This document shows positions 7,307-15,518 of a DNA stretch of 64,000 nt, in pieces (positions within the stretch are counted from its first letter, which is position 1; the number at the start of each line of letters is the position of its first letter). The stretch covers positions 327,477 through 391,476 of the forward strand of contig NZ_FORI01000001.1 in NCBI RefSeq assembly GCF_900113965.1. The letters are read 5' to 3'. Source of the DNA: Treponema bryantii (GTDB lineage Bacteria > Spirochaetota > Spirochaetia > Treponematales > Treponemataceae). The position numbers and the translations under genes are program-made. Under the pieces are notes generated by a model. The model was not told the DNA's origin and ran no database searches. It saw only the letters and a program-made list of their open reading frames with translations.

Positions 7307-8524
7307 CTAAATCTCTATAATTACGGCACCGGATTTTTCGTCCTTTGGAAGAGAATCCGGTGTTTTTATTTTAACCTGAATCAGGTCGCCTGATTGCGGA
7401 CGGAACGGTGGCTTTGGAAGCTTTTTGTTGTTTTCGTCCGGCAGCCTAACGAGAGCGAGTCCAAAGCGTGTGCAGGCGTAGTAACCGCACATATAGTTTG
7501 GCAGGCGGAGCTTGTCTGAGGCGATGCGGATGCTGGTGGTGTCAGGAGATGCTGAAACAAGTTCAGCATGACCATGTTCCACCGCAATAAAACTCAGTGT
7601 AGCTCTTTCCTTTGGCAGCTTTGCTGCAACCGAAAGTTTCTGAAGTTTTGCCGGTGCATCTTCTGTACTGAAGGCAAAATTACACCACTTATTTTTACTT
7701 CCTGTATAAGCTTTAAAGCCGCTCATAGGACATTCTTCTGCGTGAGGACAAGGAGCAGCAATTGTGCGGCCGTCTTTTATAAAACGTGTACGGAGCAGGC
7801 TGAGAGTTCGGGCTGCTTTTGGGACGCCCGGTTCAACCAGGAGAACTCCGGCATCATTTTCGCAGTAACGCTGAATCTGCTCGTAATATTTCTTAGTTGT
7901 AAACTCAGGAGGCATATCACTTGCCTGGTCGAGTTCATTAAACATGTTTGCGCAGGTGAGGAAGTTTGCCTTCTGTTTGATTGTAGTTCCGAAAGCACCT
8001 TTTACGCGGACAATGTGCCATGGCTCTTCGCCGGTGCAGGCAGCAATCGAAAGGAATATATCTTCACCGAGTGCCATTGAGTTTGCAGAGACGTCGAGGC
8101 AGTACCAGGTAAGCTTAAGTTTTCTGAGTTCCGGGCGTGCAAGCCAGAGCGCGGTAACAACTGTGAGCGGGCCGCTTCCGAGGTCCAGACAGGTACAGTC
8201 GCTTGTCGGGAAAACTGTGGCCGGGATATTTGCAAAAAGACGTGTTAAGCGTACGAGATTCCACCAAGTATAATAGCGTACATAAGAACTCAGCTGAATA
8301 TTATCGTTCATGTAGCCAAGGCGGCGGCTTGCACGGTCATCTGTAAGCTGGTGAGAAAGATTTCTTATATTTTCCGGCAGCTGCTGAAGCTGGCGGCTGT
8401 TGAGCGGACGCACTCCCTGAATTATTTCGTCAAAGGAATTAAGAATATTTGTTGTCTCGCGTGTGAGCGAGCCGGTATCAAAAAGAGAAGTTATCAATTT
8501 TGAAGATGTGTTTTCTTTGTTCAT
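7307..8524 (-). CDS. Rsm22/METTL17-like ribosome-associated methyltransferase-fold protein
   Basis: A 405-residue protein. A Rossmann methyltransferase core starts at about 110 (CLDLGSGPLTVVTALWLA, an S-adenosylmethionine-binding motif I), with NMFNEL near 193 and LLVEPG near 228. Cysteines follow in the pattern CPHAEECP (C259, C265) and KWCNF (C281), with later C346 or C351, as in the Rsm22 family, where such cysteines hold a [4Fe-4S] cluster. The family is linked to small-subunit rRNA maturation. Residues 318-326 (GHAELVSAS) are encoded by a copy of the 26-bp palindromic repeat that also lies just upstream of the gene, inserted in frame without breaking it. The ribosome site is weak. Confidence 0.82.
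   Translation of the reverse strand: MNKENTSSKLITSLFDTGSLTRETTNILNSFDEIIQGVRPLNSRQLQQLPENIRNLSHQLTDDRASRRLGYMNDNIQLSSYVRYYTWWNLVRLTRLFANIPATVFPTSDCTCLDLGSGPLTVVTALWLARPELRKLKLTWYCLDVSANSMALGEDIFLSIAACTGEEPWHIVRVKGAFGTTIKQKANFLTCANMFNELDQASDMPPEFTTKKYYEQIQRYCENDAGVLLVEPGVPKAARTLSLLRTRFIKDGRTIAAPCPHAEECPMSGFKAYTGSKNKWCNFAFSTEDAPAKLQKLSVAAKLPKERATLSFIAVEHGHAELVSASPDTTSIRIASDKLRLPNYMCGYYACTRFGLALVRLPDENNKKLPKPPFRPQSGDLIQVKIKTPDSLPKDEKSGAVIIEI
7547..7572. repeat. 26-bp palindromic repeat inside a coding region
   Basis: Identical over all 26 bp, in opposite orientation, to the copy at 8572-8597. It has the core GAAACAAGTTC with complementary flanks TGCT/AGCA, and is read as GHAELVSAS in the Rsm22-like protein. 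Confidence 0.9.
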
Positions 8525-8755
8525 ATTAATCTCTTATATTTAAGGACTATCAGAGTAGTCCAATAAGTGTAGTCATGCTGAACTTGTTTCAGCATCTCTT
8601 TTATATTTGTCCCTAAAACTAGTCCAGGGTGACTTGATAGTCTGTCATTCTGAACTTGTTTCAGAATCAGGCTGACATGATTGTAAATACGATAACAATT
8701 GGTTGTACCGCAGCTGGCTTGCCCCATTGTTGGCTACGATCCTCTATTATACGTT
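8525..8755. repeat. Intergenic stretch with two 26-bp palindromic repeats
   Basis: This 231-bp gap holds a perfect hairpin GGACTA/TAGTCC (8544-8561) and two 26-bp repeat copies in the same orientation at 8572-8597 and 8644-8669. Short open frames across it translate to repeat-type peptides (LKQVQHD, LKQVQND) and are not genes. Nothing recognisable lies in 8670-8755. Confidence 0.8.
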
Positions 8756-10624
8756 TTATCTCTCACTCTCTTTCTTGTTAACTTCTACAGAAGTTATGCA
8801 GGTATCCTGATATTTTGTTCCTTTATAAACTTCAAGAATTGTAAGTCTTATATGCTTTACATCATTAGGAAGAATAATCTGTGTAAACTCAATTTCATCC
8901 CTAAACTCAAATTCTTTTTTGATGCCGGTATCAGTTTCAAGAAGTGCTTTTTTGATGCGGTTATTTTCTTTGAAAAGATGTGGTTTTAAAGGATCAACAT
9001 AGCCATTAAGTATGCGGATATCTAATGGCAACCCTTGTCCATTTCCTTTCGGATAAGTAGTATCAAATTCAAAACTTTCACCAATTCCATCACCTTTCTT
9101 GCCTTCAACCCAAGGATGTATCTGAGAACTCCACGATGTTACATCTCTTCTTGCCATCATATTATAGATTTTACCAGTGTTTCCGGCTTCATAAGAAATC
9201 TTGCCCTCTTTCAAATATGACGAAGCTTGGTAAGCTTCAATGTTATTGCCATTATTGTGGAGAAATGAAGGTTCTGAAAAATATTTACCAACGGCTTCTT
9301 TATCATCCTTAAGGAATTCTGTTTTATGTGCAAAAAATGCATAGCGGAATGTATTCGGTTCGGACATCCACCCCCATTTATCATCATCTTCATTTACTTT
9401 GGCAGTATAGGTATCAATAATAGTAAAATGATGTTCCATGTTCTCATCAAAAAGCTTCAGATGTTTGTATCCGTATTCGTCAATATACATGTCTGCATTC
9501 TGAGAATCATATTTTTTTCCTTGAAGAGTAAAAGTAAGGGTAACGAAACGACTGTTTGAATCTTCTGCGGTAGCGGTAGATATTGAACCATAAGTATCTA
9601 ACCAATAGTGATCTTTGTTGAGAAGATTTTTTGTCTTTTTTACAGTTTCTGTTTTTTCATAAATTGAAGAGTTTCCTAATGGCTGTGAAACGTATTCAAA
9701 ATATTTTTCAAAAAGTGCGGTATCATCAGAATATGTACATGTGGCTTTGTAGTCTTCAAAATTTCTTGATTCCCTATCATTGTTCGATTTTTCGCGTATA
9801 TCTTCAACCATTGCAGCGATACATGTATCCTGATATTTTGTTCCCTTATAAACATCAAGAATTGTCAGTCTTACTGATTTTGACGGCTTTGATAGTTTAA
9901 GGTAATTGAAGTAAACCTTGTCGTCAAAATCCATGATGTATTCCAACTTGTTCTCAATGTCTTCAACCCTAAGTTTTTTAACCCGGCTGTTTTCCTTAAA
10001 AAGTTTCATGTTTTGAATGTCAGCATATCCGTTAAGGATTGAAAATCCATAAACTTGATTTTTAAACTCGATGGATATCGTTTCGTTAATTCCGTATCCT
10101 TTAACTCCTTCGACCCACGGAATATGGGAATAGTTCCACCAGTATGGATGGCAACGGCAGCCGGTTTCAAATGCCCTGAAAAGATTGATAGGTGAGTAAA
10201 CAATATCATGCCCGTATTGAGTTTCTTTTAAACTGGAAGAGGCTGAAATGGACTTAACATTATAGTCATAGAAGGGTGTGTACTCGCCTGTTGTGTTTTC
10301 TGAATTGGAATATTTGTCATATACATTTTTTCCGTCTGTTCGAAAGTTTGCAAAAAGCTGCTTCTTATTTTGACCGTCAATAATAAGAGCCTGTCGTCCA
10401 TTAAAAGTCAGTTTCAAGAATCCGTCTTTATCATAGGCAAGAAGCTTTCTGTCCAATTTCATCATTTTCTTTTCATAAGGCAGCATAAAATAAATTTCGC
10501 TGTCGTTAAAGAAAAGAACAGATTCATCTTCTTCTCCAAGAGTAATCTGATGTATTGAATCTGCAAAAACAGAAATGACACTAATTATATAAACAATAAA
10601 TATAATTAAAATTCTTTTATTCAT
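8756..10624 (-). CDS. Secreted protein with two glycan-binding-like (NADase-type) beta modules
   Basis: A 622-residue exported protein with a signal peptide ending near ISVFA-DS. Two related modules are visible, at about residues 155-280 and 495-622. Each has IPWVEG or HPWVEG, a G.GI(N/G)E segment, ILNGY, a LFKEN-(S/N)-R-(V/I)-KK segment, and ends in LTIL(D/E)VYKGTKYQDTCI. This matches what is known as the NADase-type glycan-binding (discoidin-like) domain. The region between is unrelated and unidentified. A GGAG sequence 7 nt before the ATG at 10624 supports that start over the in-frame TTG at 10636. A role in binding host or plant glycans is inferred. Confidence 0.8.
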   Translation of the reverse strand: MNKRILIIFIVYIISVISVFADSIHQITLGEEDESVLFFNDSEIYFMLPYEKKMMKLDRKLLAYDKDGFLKLTFNGRQALIIDGQNKKQLFANFRTDGKNVYDKYSNSENTTGEYTPFYDYNVKSISASSSLKETQYGHDIVYSPINLFRAFETGCRCHPYWWNYSHIPWVEGVKGYGINETISIEFKNQVYGFSILNGYADIQNMKLFKENSRVKKLRVEDIENKLEYIMDFDDKVYFNYLKLSKPSKSVRLTILDVYKGTKYQDTCIAAMVEDIREKSNNDRESRNFEDYKATCTYSDDTALFEKYFEYVSQPLGNSSIYEKTETVKKTKNLLNKDHYWLDTYGSISTATAEDSNSRFVTLTFTLQGKKYDSQNADMYIDEYGYKHLKLFDENMEHHFTIIDTYTAKVNEDDDKWGWMSEPNTFRYAFFAHKTEFLKDDKEAVGKYFSEPSFLHNNGNNIEAYQASSYLKEGKISYEAGNTGKIYNMMARRDVTSWSSQIHPWVEGKKGDGIGESFEFDTTYPKGNGQGLPLDIRILNGYVDPLKPHLFKENNRIKKALLETDTGIKKEFEFRDEIEFTQIILPNDVKHIRLTILEVYKGTKYQDTCITSVEVNKKESER

Positions 10625-10645
10625 TTTTTTCTCCAACGAAGCGGC

Positions 10646-10738
10646 TCAGTGAGCCGTCTGTATAATACATTCTATATAGCCAAATCTTTCCATTCTGGAT
10701 TTGTTTGTCATAAAATAAACATATCCTTTTTCTGGCAT
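10646..10738 (-). pseudogene. Remnant of a GIY-YIG nuclease gene (N-terminus only)
   Basis: A 30-codon frame with a good AGGAG ribosome site starts MPEKGYVYFMTNKS, which matches the opening strand of GIY-YIG proteins (GYVYxMTN). It then loses similarity and stops at a TGA within a CGGCTCA/TGAGCCG hairpin. The expected KIG or YIG second strand and catalytic Arg and Glu are absent. It also forms part of the leader of the downstream secreted-protein gene. It could instead be a tiny expressed peptide. Confidence 0.5.
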
Positions 10739-10755
10739 GTTTACTCCTTTGAATG

Positions 10756-10781
10756 AGATGCTGACACAAGTTCAGCATGAC
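10756..10781. repeat. 26-bp palindromic repeat
   Basis: One mismatch (A to C in the core) from the copy at 7547-7572, in the same orientation. It lies between the GIY-YIG remnant and the MerR gene; a further short piece (GGATGACG) forms the last codons of the MerR gene. Confidence 0.85.
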
Positions 10782-10790
10782 GACTACTAT

Positions 10791-11114
10791 TTAGGATGAC
10801 GTGTTCTTATTTGACAATCCTACGTATAAATCTGTTAATATCTGCCGGCAGTCGCGGATCTGGCTGATGAGGTCGGCGTTGTCCTGGACGGCCTGGGCTT
10901 CTTCGATAATCTGGCGGCCGGCACCTTCGGCTGTGAACTTCTTTTCGGTTATCAGATATTTGAGGCGAAGGATAAGGTCTACCTCGCGCTGTGAGTAGAG
11001 ACGGCGGCCGGACATATCTTTTCTTGGGGTGAAGCCTGGAACGACTTCTTCCCAATAGCGGAGAACATGGGCTTTTACACCTGTTAAATCCTCGATTTGT
11101 CCGATTGTGTACAT
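10791..11114 (-). CDS. MerR-family transcriptional regulator
   Basis: A 107-residue DNA-binding protein. The N-terminus is a MerR winged helix (MYTIGQIEDLTGVKAHVLRYWE), followed by the wing GRRLYS and QREVDLILRLKYLI, then a short helical tail for dimerisation. There is no effector-binding domain, so it resembles the small stand-alone MerR type. AGGAGA lies before the ATG. Its target is unknown. It follows der in the same direction, separated by a palindromic repeat, and could be co-transcribed with it. Confidence 0.88.
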   Translation of the reverse strand: MYTIGQIEDLTGVKAHVLRYWEEVVPGFTPRKDMSGRRLYSQREVDLILRLKYLITEKKFTAEGAGRQIIEEAQAVQDNADLISQIRDCRQILTDLYVGLSNKNTSS

Positions 11115-11129
11115 CTACTCTCCTATGAT

Positions 11130-11164
11130 GGTGGTTTCGATACGGCTGCGCCTACTCAACTACC
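11130..11164. repeat. GGTGG/CTACC palindromic repeat, long variant
   Basis: A 35-bp element with outer arms GGTGGTTTCGATAC and CTCAACTACC, shared (in inverse orientation) with the 42-bp element at 43474-43515. It lies between the merR start and the der stop. Confidence 0.7.
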
Positions 11165-11165
11165 G

Positions 11166-12719
11166 TTACCGTTCGCGGTCTTCCCACTTCTGGCGGCTGC
11201 CTTTGAACTCTACCTGAACCGGAATCATGTCGTAACCAAGGTCTTCGCGGATGCGGTTTTTGAGGTAGGTTACGTATGGCTCTGGTACAACTTCCGGTCT
11301 TGTTGCAAAAATGATGAATGAAACAGGGTTTACACTCTGCTGAGTCATATAGCGGATTTTGAAGTGAGCAGTCTTACTTGCTGGTGGCGGATATCTCTCC
11401 AGCCAGTCCTGAAGGGCATTGTTCAACGATGAAGTTCCAATCTTCTTAGTAAGCTGACCGTACATTTCAATTGCAGTATTCAGCAAATCTTTAATACCCT
11501 TACCTTCGAGGGCACTAAGAGGAAGAATTGGGGCAAAATCCATATGAGCAAACATGATGTTCATCCATTCGCGAACAGACTTAATTGCCTTATTGTCCTG
11601 CTCTTCGCGCAAATCCCATTTATTCAAAACAAAGATGATTCCACGGCCCTTTTCAAAGGCAAGCGAACAGATTTTTTTATCCTGCTCGGCAAGACCTTCC
11701 ACCGCATCAATCATCAGAAATACAACATCGCATTCGTCCAGGGTTTTAATGGCGCGGTTTACAGAATAGTATTCAACGTCATCATGAACGCGGGCCTTAC
11801 GACGAATTCCCGCAGTATCCAAAACCTTAAAGCGGCGGCCGGCATACTCAAACTCACCTTCCACAACGTCGCGGGTAGTTCCGGCGTAGTCGCAGACAAT
11901 AGAGTTCTCCGAGTGAGTCAGGCGGTTCGAAAGGGTAGATTTTCCAGTATTTGGCTTACCCAAAATCGCAACTTTAATCGGGCGGTCCGAGCTGAGCACC
12001 TGAACCTTGCTGAAGTTGCAGCGGCTTGTAATAGCGTCTGCGAGGTCGCTGATATGGTCACCGTGCTCTGCCGAAATCAGCATAAGCTCGTTAAAACCAT
12101 ACTGTGCATAGTTCCAGGCTTCGGCTTCGTTCTTGCCGCCTTCAGTTTTATTTACTGCAGCAATCAGTTTTTTCCAGTATGGACGCATTTTGATGATGAA
12201 CTCTTCGTCTTCTCCGGTAATTTCGCCGGCATCGAGAAGGAGAATTACAACATCAGCTTTATCAATCATGTCGAGGGAGCGTTCAACAACGTAGTCGTCG
12301 AGCTCGGCTTCTTTTGTTCCAATATCGCGGGTAAGCTTGTATCCACCGGTATCAACAAGGTGAACCGGTTTTCCGTTAATAATTGCAGTTGCTTCAACAG
12401 GGTCGCGGGTAACACCAGGCTGATCGTTTACAATAGCTACGCGGTGGTGCAAAAAGCGGTTGAAGAGTGTTGATTTTCCAACGTTAGGGCGGCCGGCAAT
12501 TACAACGAGAGGGAGGCCGTCATATTCGGCATCTTCAGGATTAACGTCGCCGGTTGCGGTTACTGTGCCGTCCGGAGCCACGGTAATTCCGTTTACTGCG
12601 CCAGGCGTAATAAAATCAGATTCTTCGGCGCGAGCCTTTTCTGCGGCCTTCTGTTTTTTCTCTTCTAACGCCTCTTCTTTTGGACGTGAGAAGTCAGGTT
12701 TATTCTTTTTCTTTGCCAT
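11166..12719 (-). CDS. der: Ribosome biogenesis GTPase Der (EngA)
   Basis: An essential GTPase of 50S subunit assembly. Two tandem G domains are present: GRPNVGKST with DTGG and NKTE, then GKPNTGKST with DTAGIRRKARV and NKWD, followed by the KH-like domain. The protein is 517 residues; about 60 of them form a Lys/Glu-rich extension before the first G domain, which typical Der lacks. The frame runs on upstream to 12818, but those codons lie in a palindromic repeat. The ATG at 12719 has AAAGGA before it and starts MAKKKNKPDF, so it was chosen. Confidence 0.96.
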   Translation of the reverse strand: MAKKKNKPDFSRPKEEALEEKKQKAAEKARAEESDFITPGAVNGITVAPDGTVTATGDVNPEDAEYDGLPLVVIAGRPNVGKSTLFNRFLHHRVAIVNDQPGVTRDPVEATAIINGKPVHLVDTGGYKLTRDIGTKEAELDDYVVERSLDMIDKADVVILLLDAGEITGEDEEFIIKMRPYWKKLIAAVNKTEGGKNEAEAWNYAQYGFNELMLISAEHGDHISDLADAITSRCNFSKVQVLSSDRPIKVAILGKPNTGKSTLSNRLTHSENSIVCDYAGTTRDVVEGEFEYAGRRFKVLDTAGIRRKARVHDDVEYYSVNRAIKTLDECDVVFLMIDAVEGLAEQDKKICSLAFEKGRGIIFVLNKWDLREEQDNKAIKSVREWMNIMFAHMDFAPILPLSALEGKGIKDLLNTAIEMYGQLTKKIGTSSLNNALQDWLERYPPPASKTAHFKIRYMTQQSVNPVSFIIFATRPEVVPEPYVTYLKNRIREDLGYDMIPVQVEFKGSRQKWEDRER

Positions 12720-12741
12720 GTTTGTCCTTTTACAGTTATTA

Positions 12742-12820
12742 CGGTGGTTGAGCTTGTCGAAACTACCGCAGATTTCGGATTTGTTGAGTTCTGCGGTGAT
12801 TTCGACAGGCTCAATCACCG
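12742..12820. repeat. 79-bp inverted repeat of two GGTGG palindromes
   Basis: Two 25-bp units (12743-12767 and 12795-12819) in opposite orientation. The whole forms a hairpin with 31-bp arms that differ at only four positions, with a loop of about 17 nt. It lies between ptsI and der, both on the minus strand, and its transcript would fold strongly just before the der ribosome site. Confidence 0.85.
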
Positions 12821-12823
12821 TAT

Positions 12824-14539
12824 TTACAGGTTATTTAAGTGTTTAGCCGAAATTGCTTCGAGTTCGGCGATGGTGAATCTTGAAAGCAGTTCCTTTGTAC
12901 TTGAAATCAGCTTTGGACTCATACTCAAAGTTCTGATTCCCATTCCGGCAAGTACCATCACACTGTCCTGACGGCCTGCCATTTCACCGCAGACAGCCAG
13001 AGGAATATTGTTTTCATTTGCAGAACGAACAGTCATTTCAATCAATCTTAAAACTGCAAGACTGAATTCGTTGTAGAGTCCGCTTACGTGCGGATTTTCG
13101 CGGTCAATTCCGAGAGTATACTGTGTAAGGTCGTTTGTACCAAGACTAAAGAAGTCGCTAACCTTGCTCAGACAATCAGAAATAAGAGCCGCAGCTGCCG
13201 TCTCAATCATAATACCAACAGGGGTGTCTTCCTGGAAAGGAATTTTTTCTGCCGCAAGTTCCTGCTTTACAACATTTACCAGTTCAAGACATTCTTTTAC
13301 CTGGTCCACACTTGTGATAAGAGGGAACATGATTTCGAGATTTCCGTAAACGCTGGCGCGGTACAAAGCACGAAGCTGAGTTTTCAGAATATTTGGATAT
13401 TCAAGACTAAGGCGAACAGCACGCAAGCCCATTAGAGGGTTCTTTTCTTCGATGGCTGGAAGGTCAACCGAGTTGATAAGCTTATCACCACCGGCATCGA
13501 GGGTACGGATAGTAACAGGCTTATCACCCATAATCTGAAGAACGCTCTTGTAGGCTTCAAACTGAGTCTGTTCACTGAATGAACGGGCAGCGGCATTAAG
13601 CGAAGCACCGCTCTGTGCCATGTAAAGGAACTCGGTACGGAAAAGACCAATACCATCTGCACCTTCGGCAAGCGCAATTTCGGCCTCTTCTGGAGTACCA
13701 ATGTTTGCAAGGAGCTTAAAGCGGGTTCCGTCTTTTGTAACGGCCGGCTTTGTGAGGAAGGAGCGAAGGCTAAGCTTTCTCTGATATTCCTCACGAATCT
13801 TTGCTTTATATTCTTCTATTGTATTACGGTCAGGACTAACAAGGATTTCAGCATCCTTACCGTCAATAATTACAGTTTCACCGTTGCGAACTTTTTTGCT
13901 GATTTCTTCAAGGCCTACAACTGTTGGAATGCCGTAGTTGCGGGCAAGAATTACCACGTGACTGGAAACACCACCTTCACTAAGAGCAAGACCAGCAATT
14001 TTTCTTTTACTAAGGATGATTGTGTCGGCAGAACTGAGGGAAGTAGCCAGAATTACTGAGCCATCCGGAACGCTATTGATATCAAAAGGATGAATATCTA
14101 GCATTTCGTCGAGGACGCGGCCGAATACATCTGTAATATCCTGGGCACGCTCAGAAAGGTAATAGTTTCCGGCCTGGCGAAGCTTTGCGGCGTACTCTTC
14201 GGCCTTAAACTGAACGGTATATTCTATATTAAAGAGTTCTTTTTCATAAAACTCGTGGACTTCCTGTTTAAAAACCGGGTCCTCAAGCATAAGGATGTAG
14301 GTCTCAAAAACTTCGCGCTGAGCTTTATCACGATCGCTGGTTTTGGAAAGTGAATCCAGATGTTCAGAAAGGCTCAGAGTGACTGTCTGAACAGCAGCTT
14401 CAAAACGAGACCAGCCTCTGTTTATCTGATCAATATTGATGTGATGCTGCGGGATGGCGCGTTTTACCGGGTCTGGAATTACAAAAGCGGTTCCAATACC
14501 AGTTCCGTCGGCCGCAGGGATTCCGAGAAATACTTCCAT
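12824..14539 (-). CDS. ptsI: PTS enzyme I (phosphoenolpyruvate-protein phosphotransferase)
   Basis: A cytoplasmic enzyme that takes phosphate from phosphoenolpyruvate onto a histidine and passes it to HPr. The 571 residues are full length. H194 in GGVSSHVVILAR is the phosphorylated histidine (family GG..SH..I.AR). The PEP-binding barrel shows GIGLFRTEFLYM, MIETAAAALI, FSLGTNDLTQYTLGIDREN and the C-terminal CGEMAGR. No HPr or enzyme II gene is in the window, so the target could be sugar uptake or a regulatory PTS. A TATAAT box ends 8 nt before the ATG. The gene shares a compact divergent promoter with the CmpB-like membrane protein. Confidence 0.96.
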   Translation of the reverse strand: MEVFLGIPAADGTGIGTAFVIPDPVKRAIPQHHINIDQINRGWSRFEAAVQTVTLSLSEHLDSLSKTSDRDKAQREVFETYILMLEDPVFKQEVHEFYEKELFNIEYTVQFKAEEYAAKLRQAGNYYLSERAQDITDVFGRVLDEMLDIHPFDINSVPDGSVILATSLSSADTIILSKRKIAGLALSEGGVSSHVVILARNYGIPTVVGLEEISKKVRNGETVIIDGKDAEILVSPDRNTIEEYKAKIREEYQRKLSLRSFLTKPAVTKDGTRFKLLANIGTPEEAEIALAEGADGIGLFRTEFLYMAQSGASLNAAARSFSEQTQFEAYKSVLQIMGDKPVTIRTLDAGGDKLINSVDLPAIEEKNPLMGLRAVRLSLEYPNILKTQLRALYRASVYGNLEIMFPLITSVDQVKECLELVNVVKQELAAEKIPFQEDTPVGIMIETAAAALISDCLSKVSDFFSLGTNDLTQYTLGIDRENPHVSGLYNEFSLAVLRLIEMTVRSANENNIPLAVCGEMAGRQDSVMVLAGMGIRTLSMSPKLISSTKELLSRFTIAELEAISAKHLNNL

Positions 14540-14543
14540 AAAT

Positions 14544-14576
14544 TTGAATTATAATAGAAAAGTGATTATATTTAAA
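14544..14576. promoter_or_regulatory. Overlapping divergent promoters of ptsI and the CmpB-like gene
   Basis: Plus strand: -35 TTGAAT (14544-14549), 17 nt, -10 TATATT (14567-14572), 7 nt to the ATG at 14580. Minus strand: -10 TATAAT (14548-14553) ending 8 nt before the ptsI ATG, with TTTAAA (14571-14576) as a weak -35. The two promoters lie on top of each other, so they should compete. Confidence 0.6.
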
Positions 14577-14579
14577 GAT

Positions 14580-15419
14580 ATGAATATGATGCCTGTTTAC
14601 GAGCTGCCTTTTAAGGCCGCTTTCTTAATCTTCATTATGTTTAGTATGGTTGGCTGGATTTCCGAAGTTCTTTATGTCGGAATTTTCCACGAACACAAAT
14701 TTGTAAACCGCGGTTTTTTATACGGCCCTTTGTGTCCTGTTTATGGTTTTGGCGGAGTTGTGATTTTGCTGTTGCCGCCAGTTCTCTATGAGACCTGGAT
14801 ACCTTTGTTTTTAGCATCTATGGTCTTATGTACTATCGTTGAATATTTTGTCAGCTGGTTTATGGAAAAAATGTTTCACGCCCGCTGGTGGGATTATTCA
14901 CACTACAAGTTTAATATTAAAGGACGTATTTGCCTCTTGAATTCTGTTTTGTTCGGATTTATGGGGCTTGGTGTAATCCGCTTTGTTTACCCTCAGATGC
15001 TTCGCTTTCTGAACTGGCTTGGTGACTTTGTAGTTATGGTTTCTGCCGATACAATTGGTGTAATTCTTACTATAGATATCTTCTTTACCGTTCGTAAGCT
15101 TGTTGATTTCAGCTCGACAATGGAAAAAATCAAAGAATTTGGCGAAAGCTTGCGTGATCATTATGGTAATGAAACATGGTTCCGCAGTGAAAGTATTGAA
15201 GAAATGCTGGCTTCTGTAAAAGAACATGCCGCAGAGGGTAAAGACCTTATCAATCAGAGTATTCTCGAAAAAATTGACCGCATTCAGAATGCCCGCCATA
15301 CCGCTGCCGAAAGCTTTATGGCTCACTTCCCAACAATGAAGAGTATTCAGTACAAGGACGAGTTTGAACATTTGAAGAGCCGTGTAAAAGCCCGCGTAAA
15401 AGCACATTTGGGAAAATAA
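14580..15419 (+). CDS. CmpB-like putative ABC transporter permease (PF06541 type)
   Basis: A 279-residue membrane protein. About five hydrophobic segments fill residues 10-180, with family-like features GWISEVLYVG, NRGFLYGPLCPVYGFGG, and FHARWWDYS. The C-terminal 100 residues are charged and helical, probably cytoplasmic. The family is annotated as a putative ABC permease but its function is not established. The frame is open further upstream, but the start at 14580 matches the promoter spacing and gives the expected N-terminus MNMMPVYEL. Confidence 0.8.
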   Translation: MNMMPVYELPFKAAFLIFIMFSMVGWISEVLYVGIFHEHKFVNRGFLYGPLCPVYGFGGVVILLLPPVLYETWIPLFLASMVLCTIVEYFVSWFMEKMFHARWWDYSHYKFNIKGRICLLNSVLFGFMGLGVIRFVYPQMLRFLNWLGDFVVMVSADTIGVILTIDIFFTVRKLVDFSSTMEKIKEFGESLRDHYGNETWFRSESIEEMLASVKEHAAEGKDLINQSILEKIDRIQNARHTAAESFMAHFPTMKSIQYKDEFEHLKSRVKARVKAHLGK

Positions 15420-15430
15420 GCTGTCCATGC

Positions 15431-15466
15431 CGTCAGGGGGTGAAAGTAAAACTATCACCCTTGACG
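15431..15466 (+). terminator. Stem-loop after the CmpB-like gene
   Basis: CGTCA-GGGGGTGA pairs with TCACCCT-TGACG, with one bulge and one wobble. It is followed by TTTATCC rather than a pure T run, so it may be a weak terminator. Confidence 0.5.
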
Positions 15467-15518
15467 ATTTATCCTGTTTCTATATAAAATAACATGATAT
15501 TAAAAACAGGAGTTTGAT

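Noticed and set aside
8521-8727. Small minus-strand frame upstream of the Rsm22-like gene
   Set aside because: Its peptide (LKQVQND, LKQVQHD) is just the translation of the 26-bp palindromic repeats.
8525-8755. CRISPR-like repeats
   Set aside because: Only two repeat units with unequal spacing and no cas genes; they belong to the dispersed palindromic family.
12720-12818. Extended N-terminus for Der
   Set aside because: These 33 codons lie within the inverted repeat and have no ribosome site; the ATG at 12719 does.
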